64,000 bases of DNA from Roseofilum reptotaenium CS-1145 (GTDB lineage: Bacteria; Cyanobacteriota; Cyanobacteriia; Cyanobacteriales; Desertifilaceae), in assembly GCF_028330985.1 (NCBI RefSeq), contig NZ_JAQMUE010000074.1, forward strand, positions 62,001-126,000. The letters are read 5' to 3'. Below the pieces are notes generated by a model. It saw nothing but the letters and a program-made list of their open reading frames with translations, made no database searches and was not told the DNA's origin. Both the position numbers and the translations under genes were made by a program. Shown in pieces: positions 35,454-44,140 of the stretch. Every line of letters starts with the position of its first letter. The stretch's first letter is position 1.

Positions 35454-35572
35454 TTTTTTCTTTGACAGCCGTGAGTATCCGAGTCAGGATAAGTTGGAAT
35501 CAGGCCATAGGTAATGGCAAAGGTAATACTATCAAGTTCGAGTAATTAGTTTAACAATGCAGGGATTGAAAC

Positions 35573-35611
35573 GCACTCCTGCATTGTTCTGGTAGAACAA
35601 TGCAGGAGTGC
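35573..35611. repeat. Perfect 18-bp inverted repeat, 3-base loop
   Basis: GCACTCCTGCATTGTTCT (35573-35590) and AGAACAATGCAGGAGTGC (35594-35611) pair without mismatch around GGT. A partial direct copy, AACAATGCAGG, lies at 35553-35563. It sits in the 273-base spacer between the start of the SGNH gene and the end of pnp. Confidence 0.8.
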
Positions 35612-35686
35612 CTGTTGCCCAAGGTGAAGCATGGCATCATAGCCAATTAACCAGACTTGATCTAACGCTCAAAACATGACCTATTC

Positions 35687-35713
35687 CCACATTAACCTTT
35701 CGGTATAATGTGG
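35687..35713 (-). terminator. Stem-loop downstream of pnp
   Basis: CCACATTA and TAATGTGG, extended inward by ACC/GGT around TTTC, form a stem of 11 pairs with one bulge, 14 bases past the pnp stop codon on the minus strand. No strong T-run follows, so it may act mainly as mRNA 3' protection. Confidence 0.5.
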
Positions 35714-35726
35714 TCTTCTGGGCAAA

Positions 35727-37883
35727 CTAGCTAAAAGATTTGACCTCTTGTCTAGCCTTTTCTGCTTCCTCCGGATGAATGCCCAAGCGAGTCAGATTAA
35801 TGCGTCCTTTATTATCAATATCGCGCACTTTGACAATCACTTCATCGCCTACAGCCACCACATCTTCGACTTTACCGACTCGTCGATCTTCCAACTGGGA
35901 AATATGGATCATGCCTTCTTTACCCGGAAGGTACTCGACAAAAGCGCCAATGGGAATAATACGAGTGACTTTGCCCAGATAAACATCCCCTTCTTCAGGC
36001 TTTTTCGTCATGTTTTGGATCAGGTATTGAGCTTGTCTAGCTTTTTCCGGATCGGAACTATAGACCATGACCGTGCCATCATCTTCGATATCGACTTTAG
36101 CTCCAGTTTGTTCCGTAATGCCCTTAATCGTTTTTCCACCTGGCCCAATCACTAAGCCAATCCGTTCGGGGTCAATTTTGAATGTGACGATCCGAGGGGC
36201 ATAGGACGATAGGTTTTCGCGAGGGGTGCTGATGGTGCCGGTCATCTTTTCTAGGATATGTAACCGGGCTGGTTTGGCTTGTTTAATCGCATCAGCAATC
36301 ACACTTACCGGTAATCCAGTAATTTTCATATCCAGTTGCAGGGCGGTAATTCCGGAGTCAGTTCCGGCAACCTTAAAGTCCATATCGCCAAGAAAGTCTT
36401 CGATGCCTTGGATGTCGGTCAAGATACGCACTTCATCCCCTTCTTTAATCAGGCCCATGGCTGCACCACTCACGGGTTGAGAAATGGGGACACCGGCATC
36501 CATGAGACTTAGGGTTGAGCCACAGACCGATCCCATGGAGGTGGAACCGTTGGAGGAGAGAACTTCAGAGACCACCCGGATCACATAGGGGAAGTCATCT
36601 TTAGGAGGTAGTACGGGGATAATGGCCCGTTCGGCTAGAGCACCGTGACCAATTTCCCGACGACCGGGCGATCGCATGGGTTTGGTTTCTCCCACAGAAT
36701 AAGGAGGGAAGTTGTAGTGATGGATATAGCGTTTTTGGGCATCGGGATGCAGGTCATCGAGTTCTTGGGCATCTCCAGAGGTTCCCAGGGTGACGATGGA
36801 CATCACTTGGGTTAATCCTCGGTTAAAGAGAGCACTACCGTGAACCCTAGGCGGTAATAGGCCAACCATGCAGGAGATGGGACGAACTTCATCGAGTTTG
36901 CGTCCATCGACACGCACTCCGTCGTCCACAATTTGTTTACGCATCAGCTTCTTCGTCAAGCTTTTGAAGGTTTTGGAGATCGCCTTATCATCAGCTTCTG
37001 CGGCTTGACGAATGGAGTCGTTTTCTGGGAGTTCGGCGATCGCCCAGGAGACTTCAGTTTCTTTAATGTCGTCTAGGAGCTGATCGCGGGTGGGTTTATC
37101 CAGGTCAAATTGGGAAAGAATGCCTTTAATTTTCTCCGTAGCGCGATCGCTAATAAATTGCGTTAGGGTTTCATCTTCTTGAGGGACTTCGGGAATGACT
37201 AATTCGATGCCCATTTCTGCCATTAATTCCCGTTGGGCAGTAATTAAGTCACAAACCGCTTCGTAACCAAAATCGATCGCCTCGATGATATCTTGTTCTG
37301 GCAGTTTGTTGGCTCCCGATTCCACCATAATCACACCATCGGGCGATCCAGCCACCACTAGGTCGAGGTCACCATTCTCCACTTCTGTATAGGTGGGGTT
37401 AATCACAAAATCATCGCCAACTAATCCCACTCGTACAGCAGCCATGGGCCCGTAAAAGGGGATTTTCGCTAACATCACCGCTAGGGACGCGCCAGTGACC
37501 GCTAAAATATCGGGGGGAACCCGGTCATCCATCGATAGGGTTGTGGCTACGACTTGAATATCATCCCGTAACCAGGAGGGAAACAGGGGACGTAAGGGGC
37601 GATCGATTAAGCGACTGGTTAATATGGCTTTTTCCGAGGGTTTTCCTTCTCGACGCAAAAATCCACCTGGGACTCGCCCCGCAGCATAGAGTCGCTCTTC
37701 ATAGTCAACCAGTAGGGGTAGAAAATCGATTCCTTCCCGTGCTTCAGCACGAGTTGCCGTCACTAAAACTGCTGTATCTCCCGATTGGATCAGAACTGAA
37801 CCACCAGCTTGAGGCGCAAGAATTCCTACTTTGAGCCGAATATCCCGTCCATCAAAGGATATTGACTTGTCTATCTCTACCAT
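35727..37883 (-). CDS. pnp: Polyribonucleotide nucleotidyltransferase
   Basis: At 718 residues this is a complete PNPase. Two RNase PH domains (about 10-225 and 305-540) surround an all-helical part. KH (about 555-615: [16 protein letters not shown]) and S1 (about 620-690: [20 protein letters not shown]) domains follow. It degrades RNA phosphorolytically, and in cyanobacteria also adds A-rich tails. Start [15 protein letters not shown] is the family's usual one. A small hairpin lies about 70 bases upstream in the leader, on the same strand. Confidence 0.97.
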   Translation of the reverse strand: MVEIDKSISFDGRDIRLKVGILAPQAGGSVLIQSGDTAVLVTATRAEAREGIDFLPLLVDYEERLYAAGRVPGGFLRREGKPSEKAILTSRLIDRPLRPLFPSWLRDDIQVVATTLSMDDRVPPDILAVTGASLAVMLAKIPFYGPMAAVRVGLVGDDFVINPTYTEVENGDLDLVVAGSPDGVIMVESGANKLPEQDIIEAIDFGYEAVCDLITAQRELMAEMGIELVIPEVPQEDETLTQFISDRATEKIKGILSQFDLDKPTRDQLLDDIKETEVSWAIAELPENDSIRQAAEADDKAISKTFKSLTKKLMRKQIVDDGVRVDGRKLDEVRPISCMVGLLPPRVHGSALFNRGLTQVMSIVTLGTSGDAQELDDLHPDAQKRYIHHYNFPPYSVGETKPMRSPGRREIGHGALAERAIIPVLPPKDDFPYVIRVVSEVLSSNGSTSMGSVCGSTLSLMDAGVPISQPVSGAAMGLIKEGDEVRILTDIQGIEDFLGDMDFKVAGTDSGITALQLDMKITGLPVSVIADAIKQAKPARLHILEKMTGTISTPRENLSSYAPRIVTFKIDPERIGLVIGPGGKTIKGITEQTGAKVDIEDDGTVMVYSSDPEKARQAQYLIQNMTKKPEEGDVYLGKVTRIIPIGAFVEYLPGKEGMIHISQLEDRRVGKVEDVVAVGDEVIVKVRDIDNKGRINLTRLGIHPEEAEKARQEVKSFS

Positions 37884-37951
37884 GCCGTTCGTTACCTTTT
37901 ATTGACACATCTTTTCATTTCTTCTCTGTGGCAATCCTAACATTGATGTTT

Positions 37952-37975
37952 ACCTGATGGTGAGAACGATCAGGT
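37952..37975 (-). promoter_or_regulatory. Stem-loop in the pnp leader
   Basis: ACCTGAT and ATCAGGT form a 7-bp stem about 70 bases upstream of pnp. E. coli pnp is autoregulated through a stem-loop in its leader, so a similar role is possible, but the match is only positional. A TTTTT run follows on the plus strand, where no gene would use it. Confidence 0.3.
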
Positions 37976-38192
37976 TTTTGAGTGTTTCAGCAGAGAGGAC
38001 AGGGAAGCAAAGACTTTATTTTATCAGGGTTGGGGACAGTTGAGAAGCGATCGATTTCCAGCCCACAGTGGAACGAATATTTGTCCAAGGGGATTTATAC
38101 TCATATCAAATCTTTAAAAGGCTTGCTACAGAGGATTGACACAGAGACACGGAGACACGGGGACACGGAGATTGGTGTGTGGCACGAATAAA
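37976..38192. other. Spacer with ACACGGAG minisatellite
   Basis: Together with the pnp leader (37884-37975) this makes a stretch of 309 bases without a gene. Bases 38138-38175 are a degenerate tandem tract of GACACGGAGACACGGG type. The rest shows one HIP1-like site and no supported coding region. Confidence 0.45.
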
Positions 38193-38333
38193 TCAATTTG
38201 ATAGTAAGATAAGCGACATCGTTTTCAAAAGCCTATTGAGTTTAAGATCAGCTTCTGTTTTTATTGTTTTCAAGGCTAACTTGTACAGATTATTCCTTAA
38301 TTCAAGCTCTAGTGATTTACGATTAATATCCAT
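38193..38333 (-). CDS. Possible 46-residue small protein
   Basis: On the minus strand, ATG at 38331-38333 (GGAA lies 7 bases upstream) opens a frame of 46 residues, MDINRKSLELELRNNLYKLA, then KTIKTEADLKLNRLLKTMSL, ending at TGA (38193-38195). It is Lys- and Leu-rich and would form amphipathic helices. It lies 24 bases downstream of the creatininase-family gene in the same direction. Composition looks coding-like, but I recognise no family and the length alone proves nothing. Confidence 0.35.
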   Translation of the reverse strand: MDINRKSLELELRNNLYKLALKTIKTEADLKLNRLLKTMSLILLSN

Positions 38334-38357
38334 AAGCTATTCCATCAATGCATCAAA

Positions 38358-39182
38358 TTAGTTGTGTCGCGGCGCTAGGTTGGGTTTAGAAAAATCATAG
38401 ATATCTTGGAATACTTGTGCCCAACTTTGAGCCAGGGAGTCGAGGAGGCGATCGCCAATTTCAGAGGTTGCACCTGTTGGATCGCCAAATACCCCACTTT
38501 GACTCAGTTCATGGGTTGCCCAAGCAAAGGGGAGTTTTCCTTCCATAGACAGTAGGCTATCTTCTGGGGGTAACCCTTGAGGATATTCTTTCACGGCTCG
38601 TTCCATATGCACTTGATCGGGGAGTAGGGAGAGCAAAAGACTGGTTTCTCCCAGATCGGCGTGAATACTTAATTCTGGATGGGGTTGTTGTTTGAGCAGT
38701 TCACCCGATGCATTGGGAACGCGCCAGACAAAGAGGGGAAAGACCATCAGATCCGGGTATTGGAGATGCAAATCACGGGCAATAATGCTAATAACTTCAG
38801 GTTGTCCTCCATGGGCGTTGAGAAAAACAAGTTTGCGAAAACCAGCGCGATAAATGCTCTCTCCTAGTTCTTTGAGTACCGCAAGCAAGGTTTGGGCACT
38901 GAGGGTAATGGTTCCTGGAAAGTTAATGTGTTCGTTAGATTTGCCGTAATATTGGGTGGGTAAGGCGTATACTGGTAGTGTTTCGGGAATGAGTTCTAAG
39001 GCTTTTCCTAATACTCCAGTGGCGATCGCCGAATCCACAATTAAGGGTAAATGAGGTCCATGTTGCTCAATTGCCCCTATAGGTTGCACAATCACCACAT
39101 TTTCTTTATGGGGCATATCCCGAATCTCGGTCCAAGTTAAATAAGGGAAAAAGCGATGGGGAGGAATAAAGCTATGCATCAT
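38358..39182 (-). CDS. Creatininase family amidohydrolase
   Basis: A 274-residue protein. The metal-site block PIGAIEQHGPHLPLIVDS (Glu39, His41, Asp50) and NAHGGQPEV and HADLGETSLLLSL (Glu of the second metal site) define the creatininase/MftE/ArfB family. Members cleave cyclic amides, peptide ends or FAPy-type pyrimidines in riboflavin/FO precursors (ArfB in archaea). Cyanobacterial members have no proven substrate. Neighbours (GGDEF gene, small protein) give no pathway. The start ATG at 39182 is preceded by another Met codon inside the first residues. Confidence 0.85.
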   Translation of the reverse strand: MMHSFIPPHRFFPYLTWTEIRDMPHKENVVIVQPIGAIEQHGPHLPLIVDSAIATGVLGKALELIPETLPVYALPTQYYGKSNEHINFPGTITLSAQTLLAVLKELGESIYRAGFRKLVFLNAHGGQPEVISIIARDLHLQYPDLMVFPLFVWRVPNASGELLKQQPHPELSIHADLGETSLLLSLLPDQVHMERAVKEYPQGLPPEDSLLSMEGKLPFAWATHELSQSGVFGDPTGATSEIGDRLLDSLAQSWAQVFQDIYDFSKPNLAPRHN

Positions 39183-39200
39183 TTTAATTGAGGCCGTCCA

Positions 39201-40610
39201 CTAGGCACATTCTAGGCGATCGCGTCCTTTTTGTTTCGCTTGATATAAAGCACGATCAGCTTGAGCAATGAGTAACTCCGGAGATTGAATATCCCCAGGA
39301 ACCACCGCACTGACTCCTAAACTTAACGTTACCCAGGAACACACCTGAGAATGGGCATGATCAAGCCTGAGTGTATGAATGGCTTGGCGAAGACTCTCTC
39401 CCACTTGAGCCGCTTGCTCCAAGGACGTTTGGGGAAGAATAATCCCAAATTCTTCCCCCCCATAGCGAGCGGCCAAACTTTCGGCTGTCGGTAAATGATG
39501 GGAAAGGGTTTGAGCTACTTTAATTAAACAGCGATCGCCCCCTTGATGGCCATAATTATCGTTATAGAGCTTAAAATAATCCACATCTGCCAAAATTAAC
39601 GCCAAAGGCCGTTGCTCTAGCTTCAACTGTTGCCATTGCTCGGCCAAATACTGATCGAAATAGCGACGATTGGCAATTTGAGTCAGACCATCCAGATTCG
39701 CTTGATTGGTTAATTCTAAATTCGCTTTCTCCAGGGCTAACTCAATCTGTTTGCGCTTAGTAATATCCCGAAACGTTACCGTTAACCCATCTCCAAGTTT
39801 GACTAACAAAATCTCAAACCAACATTCAATGTCATCATGAGCATAATAAATTTCTTTTTGGATCGCATGTGAGGTTTCTACCACCGAGATAAACTCATTG
39901 AATAGCCCATCGAGTTTTAAACCCGGCAAGGCTTGCAATAACGATTTACTCGATAATTGAGATTGGCCTAATAATTGATAGGCCATAGGGTTAAGCAATA
40001 AGCAGCGAAAATCAATTATCTTTTCTTGATGATCTCGGATAGCTTCTAAGGCCGCTATACCATCTAGGGAACTGTTTAAGATTCCTGATAGTAGGGAACG
40101 GGATTGAGCTAAAGAGGCTTCGATAGACTTGCGCTTTTCGATTTCTGCGTATAAATGTTGATTTTGGGTTTGCAGTTGCAGTTGTAGAGAGCGCAACCGG
40201 AGCTGATTTTCAATTCTGGCTAAAACTTCTATCCCTTCAAAAGGCTTAGTAATATAATCGACCCCTCCCACTCCAAACGCTGTCACTTTATCCAAGATTT
40301 CATCAGAAGCACTCAAAAAAATAATCGGGATATCTTGGGTTTTAGGGTTGGATTTTAGATACTCACAAACTTGATAGCCATTCATTTCTGGCATCATTAT
40401 ATCCAATAAAATCAGACTTGGAGGAGAAGACAATGCAGAGCGTAAGGCAAACTCACCATTACGAGCAACTCGGACTTTATAGCCTTCTTTCGATAACAGT
40501 TGGGTGAGTACACTTAAGTTCGCTGAAGTGTCATCAACCACCAAGATATCGATTTGATCTGTATGGTTCTGATAGTGATCCATAGCCAGTGAATAGTCGA
40601 TAGTGGACAT
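39201..40610 (-). CDS. Receiver-PAS-GGDEF diguanylate cyclase
   Basis: A 469-residue protein from the ATG at 40610; the frame extends 15 codons further, with an unlikely leader. The receiver domain (20-140) has ILVVDD and Asp70 in LILLDIMMPEMNG, and the lysine in YITKPFEG. A coiled coil (about 155-195) and a PAS-like domain (about 205-310, CWFEILLVKLGDGLTVTFRD) precede the GGDEF domain with DGLTQIANRRYFDQYL, DVDYFKLYNDNYGHQGGD and the active signature ARYGGEEFGII. The inhibitory RxxD site is degenerate (PTAE), so product inhibition is probably weak. It should make cyclic di-GMP when phosphorylated by an unknown kinase. Confidence 0.9.
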   Translation of the reverse strand: MSTIDYSLAMDHYQNHTDQIDILVVDDTSANLSVLTQLLSKEGYKVRVARNGEFALRSALSSPPSLILLDIMMPEMNGYQVCEYLKSNPKTQDIPIIFLSASDEILDKVTAFGVGGVDYITKPFEGIEVLARIENQLRLRSLQLQLQTQNQHLYAEIEKRKSIEASLAQSRSLLSGILNSSLDGIAALEAIRDHQEKIIDFRCLLLNPMAYQLLGQSQLSSKSLLQALPGLKLDGLFNEFISVVETSHAIQKEIYYAHDDIECWFEILLVKLGDGLTVTFRDITKRKQIELALEKANLELTNQANLDGLTQIANRRYFDQYLAEQWQQLKLEQRPLALILADVDYFKLYNDNYGHQGGDRCLIKVAQTLSHHLPTAESLAARYGGEEFGIILPQTSLEQAAQVGESLRQAIHTLRLDHAHSQVCSWVTLSLGVSAVVPGDIQSPELLIAQADRALYQAKQKGRDRLECA

Positions 40611-40689
40611 TGACTTCTTACAGAAGTCAGGCAAAAGGCACAAGGCAAGAGGCAAGAGTCATAAGAATATATGATGACTGCATTACTAT

Positions 40690-40714
40690 TCCCTATTCCC
40701 TAGCGCGAAGCGCT
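40690..40714. repeat. AGCGCGAAGCGCT palindrome with heptamer tail
   Basis: CCCTATTCCCTAGCGCGAAGCGCTAT lies directly before the 40725 gene. The same AGCGC(G/A)AAGCGCT motif with flanking AGGGAATAGGG or AGGCAATAGGC is found near 18315, 34330, 42277 and 42927, and resembles the right end of the family 2 element. Confidence 0.65.
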
Positions 40715-40724
40715 ATAAGATCTT

Positions 40725-42116
40725 ATGTTTAGACTTCCTGAAGGCATTCCCAATTTACCCGATCTTACCCATGCCGACGAATTAATGCAGTTTGGCAGTC
40801 ATATTTTTAATGCTTTTCTCATTTTTATTCTGGTGGTGGCAGGATTTGGTTTTGTCTTAGCGGCTTTGGGTTTTGCCCTGCGACGGGATCGAGATCCTTC
40901 GGCTTGGACGCATAAATGGTTACAACGCTATGATCGGCTCTTGGAACTTCTGCAACATGGTGTGGTACTGTTGATGGCGATCGCGATCGGCTTTTTCTTC
41001 TGTACGACTCTAGCTAACCGTTATCATCATTGGGAACAAGCCAAAGTCGTTGAATCTGCCCAGATCCTCTCTAGGGAGAGATTGGAACAAGCTGCTCCCC
41101 AAGTGCGCTACACCATTCCTGAAACCTATCGCTATAACCAATATGTCGATGGTGAGTATGTGGAGGTGGAGGAAGTCCGAGAGGTCAACCGCTATTTGAC
41201 TTTAGAAGCTTCTGAGATTGACGTATTGCTCAATCAGGTGATGGATGTGCAAACGAATCTCCCGGTTTATCAGGTTTCTTTTGATGCTCAGTATCAGGTA
41301 ACGAATCTCTTGGGAGAGAAGGAGGCTTTTTTCTTTGAAATCCAGCCTCCCTACAGCTATACGATCCTCCAGAATTTTCGTATCGATCGCGATGGGCAGC
41401 GTTTAGAACCCATTAATCCCGGAGATTACGGTTTTCCGTTTAGCTTAGAGTCTAAAGAAACTGCCCAATTTCGGGTTACTTATCAAGTTCAAGGGTCTCC
41501 GCGATGGGTCTATAATGCCAATGGACAATTATTATCCAATTTTCAGTTAACGGCGATCGCCAATTTTCCTAAAGCTGATTTTGCCAGTGGTATCGTCCCC
41601 ACTCAAACCCTCGAAGAAGGACAAGGTAAACGGTTTATCTGGGTATTTGAAGATAACGTTTCTGTCCGTAATCCCTTCGGTGTATTTACCGCTACGAGTC
41701 CTGTGGGCAGAACAGGAGTCTTGCCCCGTCTACTGTTACTCACTCCTGGTTTATTGCTCTGGTGGATTGGCTTGCTGTATTTATCGTTACCTTTGCAACT
41801 GCGAGATGTGGCGATCGCCTGTGGCGTGTTTTTCGCCTGTATTTTTGCCCTCACCTACGCCAGTCGCGTCCTTAGCCCAGAACTATCCTGGGTTCTCCTC
41901 TCTTTTGTGTTACTTCCCCTAGCTTGGGGATTAGGTGACAATCGTCGAGAATCCTCTGCTGCACTCATTGCCACTATCTCCGGAGCCGTTTTACCCGTTT
42001 TAGGGCTATTGGTTGCCTATAGTGGGTTAACCTTAAGTTTAGCTGCCCTCTTATCCGTCACTTGGTTAGCCGTTCATCACTGGTATGGGTGGTATGTCAT
42101 TCCGCCGAGACTTTAG
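40725..42116 (+). CDS. Polytopic membrane protein of unknown function
   Basis: A 463-residue protein. Two membrane helices (about 25-48 and 75-95) flank a short cytoplasmic loop with RRDRDPSAWTHKWLQRYDRL. A large domain, probably extracytoplasmic (about 105-330), is rich in beta strands (RYTIPETYRYNQYVDGEYVE, QVSFDAQYQVTNLLGE). Then come five or six helices to the C-terminus. Topology resembles CreD-like inner-membrane proteins, but I cannot claim homology. No catalytic motif is seen. It is alone on the plus strand, with a palindrome immediately upstream. Confidence 0.65.
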   Translation: MFRLPEGIPNLPDLTHADELMQFGSHIFNAFLIFILVVAGFGFVLAALGFALRRDRDPSAWTHKWLQRYDRLLELLQHGVVLLMAIAIGFFFCTTLANRYHHWEQAKVVESAQILSRERLEQAAPQVRYTIPETYRYNQYVDGEYVEVEEVREVNRYLTLEASEIDVLLNQVMDVQTNLPVYQVSFDAQYQVTNLLGEKEAFFFEIQPPYSYTILQNFRIDRDGQRLEPINPGDYGFPFSLESKETAQFRVTYQVQGSPRWVYNANGQLLSNFQLTAIANFPKADFASGIVPTQTLEEGQGKRFIWVFEDNVSVRNPFGVFTATSPVGRTGVLPRLLLLTPGLLLWWIGLLYLSLPLQLRDVAIACGVFFACIFALTYASRVLSPELSWVLLSFVLLPLAWGLGDNRRESSAALIATISGAVLPVLGLLVAYSGLTLSLAALLSVTWLAVHHWYGWYVIPPRL

Positions 42117-42328
42117 AAGGGATGAGGGAATGGGGAGATAGGGAGATAGGGAGACGTGGAGATGGGAGGATAGAGAGATAAGAAAAAATTATAACTTTTC
42201 TCTCTCCATATGAAGTATAGCTTAAAGCCTTAGACCCTAAGCCATACAAGCTATTGCTATTCGTGCCTATTGCCTAGCGCGAAGCGCTATAGAATCAAAT
42301 AACCTTTAGCTTTTTAATCTAACTATTT
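42117..42328. repeat. Spacer with GGGAGATAGG minisatellite and AGCGC palindrome
   Basis: Bases 42122-42182 are a degenerate tract of GGGGAGATAGGGAGATAGGG repeats. Bases about 42266-42292 carry GCCTATTGCCTAGCGCGAAGCGCTATAG, a half-element of the AGCGC family. No gene is seen. Confidence 0.6.
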
Positions 42329-42814
42329 ATGTTTTATCAAATTGCCTTAGCCTCCATTATTGCTTTGTTCTCGATTGAGTCTTTACCGACGATCGCGTCT
42401 GCGACTGACGTATTCAACTCACGCTATGAACGAGATTCATCTGAGACTAAAGAAGTTGAAGAGAGAGCAAAAATCCAAGCCTTACTCGACGAAAACTTAA
42501 ACGCTATCAATGCAGAAAATGTTGAGAGATATATGAACACAATGCACCCGGATTCTCCCCAATGGGAAATCACAGAACAAACGGTGCTCTATTCCATAGA
42601 TTTAATGGATTTAAGATATGAAGTGAACGATTGGGAAATTGTTGAACTCATGGGTGATAAAGCTCAAATTATGGCCACTCAAACGACGACCAAAATTGGA
42701 GGTGATGCTCAATTTAGAGACAACCAACTGATCGTACTTCATACCTTAAAAAAATATAAGGGTAAATGGAAATTTTGGACATCGGAGATTCAAAGTATAG
42801 AATTTCTGAATTAA
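42329..42814 (+). CDS. Exported NTF2/SnoaL-like protein
   Basis: A 161-residue protein with a signal peptide (FYQIALASIIALFSIESLPT, cleavage near ASA). The mature part has the helix ALLDENLNAINAENVERYMN followed by beta strands (WEIVELMGDKAQIMATQTT, KWKFWTSEIQSIEFL), which is the cone-shaped NTF2/SnoaL layout. These folds bind small ligands or act as dimer modules; no catalytic residues are clear. It acts outside the cytoplasm. A family 2 palindromic element follows within 27 bases of the stop codon. Confidence 0.65.
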   Translation: MFYQIALASIIALFSIESLPTIASATDVFNSRYERDSSETKEVEERAKIQALLDENLNAINAENVERYMNTMHPDSPQWEITEQTVLYSIDLMDLRYEVNDWEIVELMGDKAQIMATQTTTKIGGDAQFRDNQLIVLHTLKKYKGKWKFWTSEIQSIEFLN

Positions 42815-42840
42815 AGAACTTCCCCGATCGTAAGATAACT

Positions 42841-42942
42841 ATTACAGCGCTTTGCACTGCTATGAGGGACAGTATTGCATCCTTAAAGCCATATACCACA
42901 ACCCTATTCCCTATTCCCTATTCCCTAGCGCAAAGCGCTATA
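42841..42942. repeat. MITE-like palindromic element, family 2, copy 2
   Basis: Left inverted repeat AGCGCTTTGCACT (42845-42857), right AGCGCAAAGCGCT (42927-42939). The inner part matches 5327-5397 almost base for base; this copy has extra CCCTATT heptamers (42902-42926). It lies in the gap between the NTF2-like gene and the 2OG oxygenase gene. Confidence 0.75.
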
Positions 42943-42975
42943 ACTGTTCACTATCAACTCTACACTGTTCATCCA

Positions 42976-43884
42976 ATGAGTAGCCAAACATCAGTAGCCG
43001 CAGTTCAAACCATTAAAGTCACCCTGCTCTTAGCTGGAGGTCATCAGTATACCCTGTCTCTGCCCTCCAATTCTCCTATCCTGGTAGCGGTGATGAAAGT
43101 CTTGGCTGCCCAGATAGGAAACCAGGGAAGCTCTGGTTCTCAATTATTTCAAATTCCCTTAAATGACGATCGCCAGGCGCTATGTTTTCCCAGTCATCAA
43201 CTCATTGGAGTCCTTACAGAGCCGCCATTATATGTGCAACAGAAAACACAGCAGATGGCTACTCCTGCACCTCAACCCCCGGCTCCCATATCGAATACCA
43301 TTACCTCCCGCTTTGTCCATTTAGATAACTTCCTGAGTGACGAAGAGTGCGATCGCTTACTCAAATATGTCAAAAAACGTCAAAAAGATTTCACGAGTAC
43401 CACTACATCCACTGGAGAAGCAGACTATCGCTATTCCACCGTTCTCTATCACTTCCCCGAATTCTCCGAGATGATGATTGAACGGATAAAAGGGATAATA
43501 CCAGAAGTTTTACCCCAACTCGATCGCCCCCTGTTTGAACCCCACGATGTGGAAGCCCAATTAACCGCCCATAATGATGGTCATTATTTTAGGCTCCATA
43601 ATGATAATGGCTCTCCAGATACTGCCACCCGAGAGCTAACCTATGTTTACTATTTCCATAATCAACCCAAAAACTTTAGTGGGGGAGAGCTGCTCCTTTA
43701 CGACAGTACCATCAAAAATGGGTATTATGCTAAAGCAGATACGTACCAAACGGTTGAACCCCGACATAACAGTATTGTCTTTTTCCTCAGTCGTTATTTA
43801 CATGAAGTCCTACCGGTGCGTTGTCCCTCGAAAAAGTTTACCGATAGTCGGTTTACGATTAACGGTTGGGTGAGAAGAGCGTAG
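42976..43884 (+). CDS. 2-oxoglutarate/Fe(II)-dependent oxygenase (prolyl 4-hydroxylase type)
   Basis: A 302-residue enzyme from ATG 42976; the frame is open to 42766 through the palindromic element, but that start is not believable. An N-terminal domain (about 8-85, VAAVQTIKVTLLLAGGHQYT) is unrecognised. The P4Hc fold follows (about 112-302) with iron ligands His208 and Asp210 (RLHND) and His276 (YLHEVLP), and Arg292 for 2-oxoglutarate. It probably hydroxylates a protein or peptide side chain. The mix of an unknown N-domain and P4Hc suggests substrate recognition by the first part. No partner gene is adjacent. Confidence 0.9.
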   Translation: MSSQTSVAAVQTIKVTLLLAGGHQYTLSLPSNSPILVAVMKVLAAQIGNQGSSGSQLFQIPLNDDRQALCFPSHQLIGVLTEPPLYVQQKTQQMATPAPQPPAPISNTITSRFVHLDNFLSDEECDRLLKYVKKRQKDFTSTTTSTGEADYRYSTVLYHFPEFSEMMIERIKGIIPEVLPQLDRPLFEPHDVEAQLTAHNDGHYFRLHNDNGSPDTATRELTYVYYFHNQPKNFSGGELLLYDSTIKNGYYAKADTYQTVEPRHNSIVFFLSRYLHEVLPVRCPSKKFTDSRFTINGWVRRA

Positions 43885-43889
43885 TAATC

Positions 43890-43995
43890 TATAGCGCTGC
43901 ACGCTAGGGAATAGGGAATGGGGAATAGGGAATAGGTTATGTTAGCTGGGTTTCAGTATTGAACCGGAGTCCTAACCGACTCTTTCTCTGCTATA
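43890..43995. repeat. Hybrid palindromic element
   Basis: Starts with TATAGCGCTGCACGCTAGGG (family 2 style) and ends with CTCTTTCTCTGCTATA (family 1 style). The interior has AGGGAATAGGGAATGGGGAA heptamers and GTCCTAACCGAC. It therefore looks like two element ends joined. It lies directly after the 2OG oxygenase gene and next to the Uma2 remnant. Confidence 0.55.
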
Positions 43996-44013
43996 ACTGG
44001 TATTCACCTCCCT

Positions 44014-44112
44014 TTAGTTGATGCACTTCTGATTATCCACAGGGGTTTCATCCGAGTCCGGTAAATCTTGAGCTGAGGGTAAGTCATGTTTGGGATGGTA
44101 TTGGAAGTGCAT
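44014..44112 (-). pseudogene. N-terminal remnant of a Uma2 family endonuclease gene
   Basis: On the minus strand, ATG at 44112 starts 32 residues ending at TAA (44014-44016): HFQYHPKHDLPSAQDL, then PDSDETPVDNQKCIN. LPDSDETPVDNE is a characteristic N-terminal block of Uma2 (DUF820) proteins, the PD-(D/E)XK-fold nucleases expanded in cyanobacteria. The rest of the protein is gone; the break is about 18 bases from the hybrid palindromic element. Confidence 0.65.
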
Positions 44113-44140
44113 AAGTTCACAAGGAATTTCTCTTTATTCC

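Noticed and set aside
35561-35572. GGGATTGAAAC, like the end of CRISPR repeats
   Set aside because: Single copy, no spacer-repeat periodicity, no cas genes.
36000-37834. Antisense frames inside pnp
   Set aside because: Shadow frames; pnp is complete and conserved.
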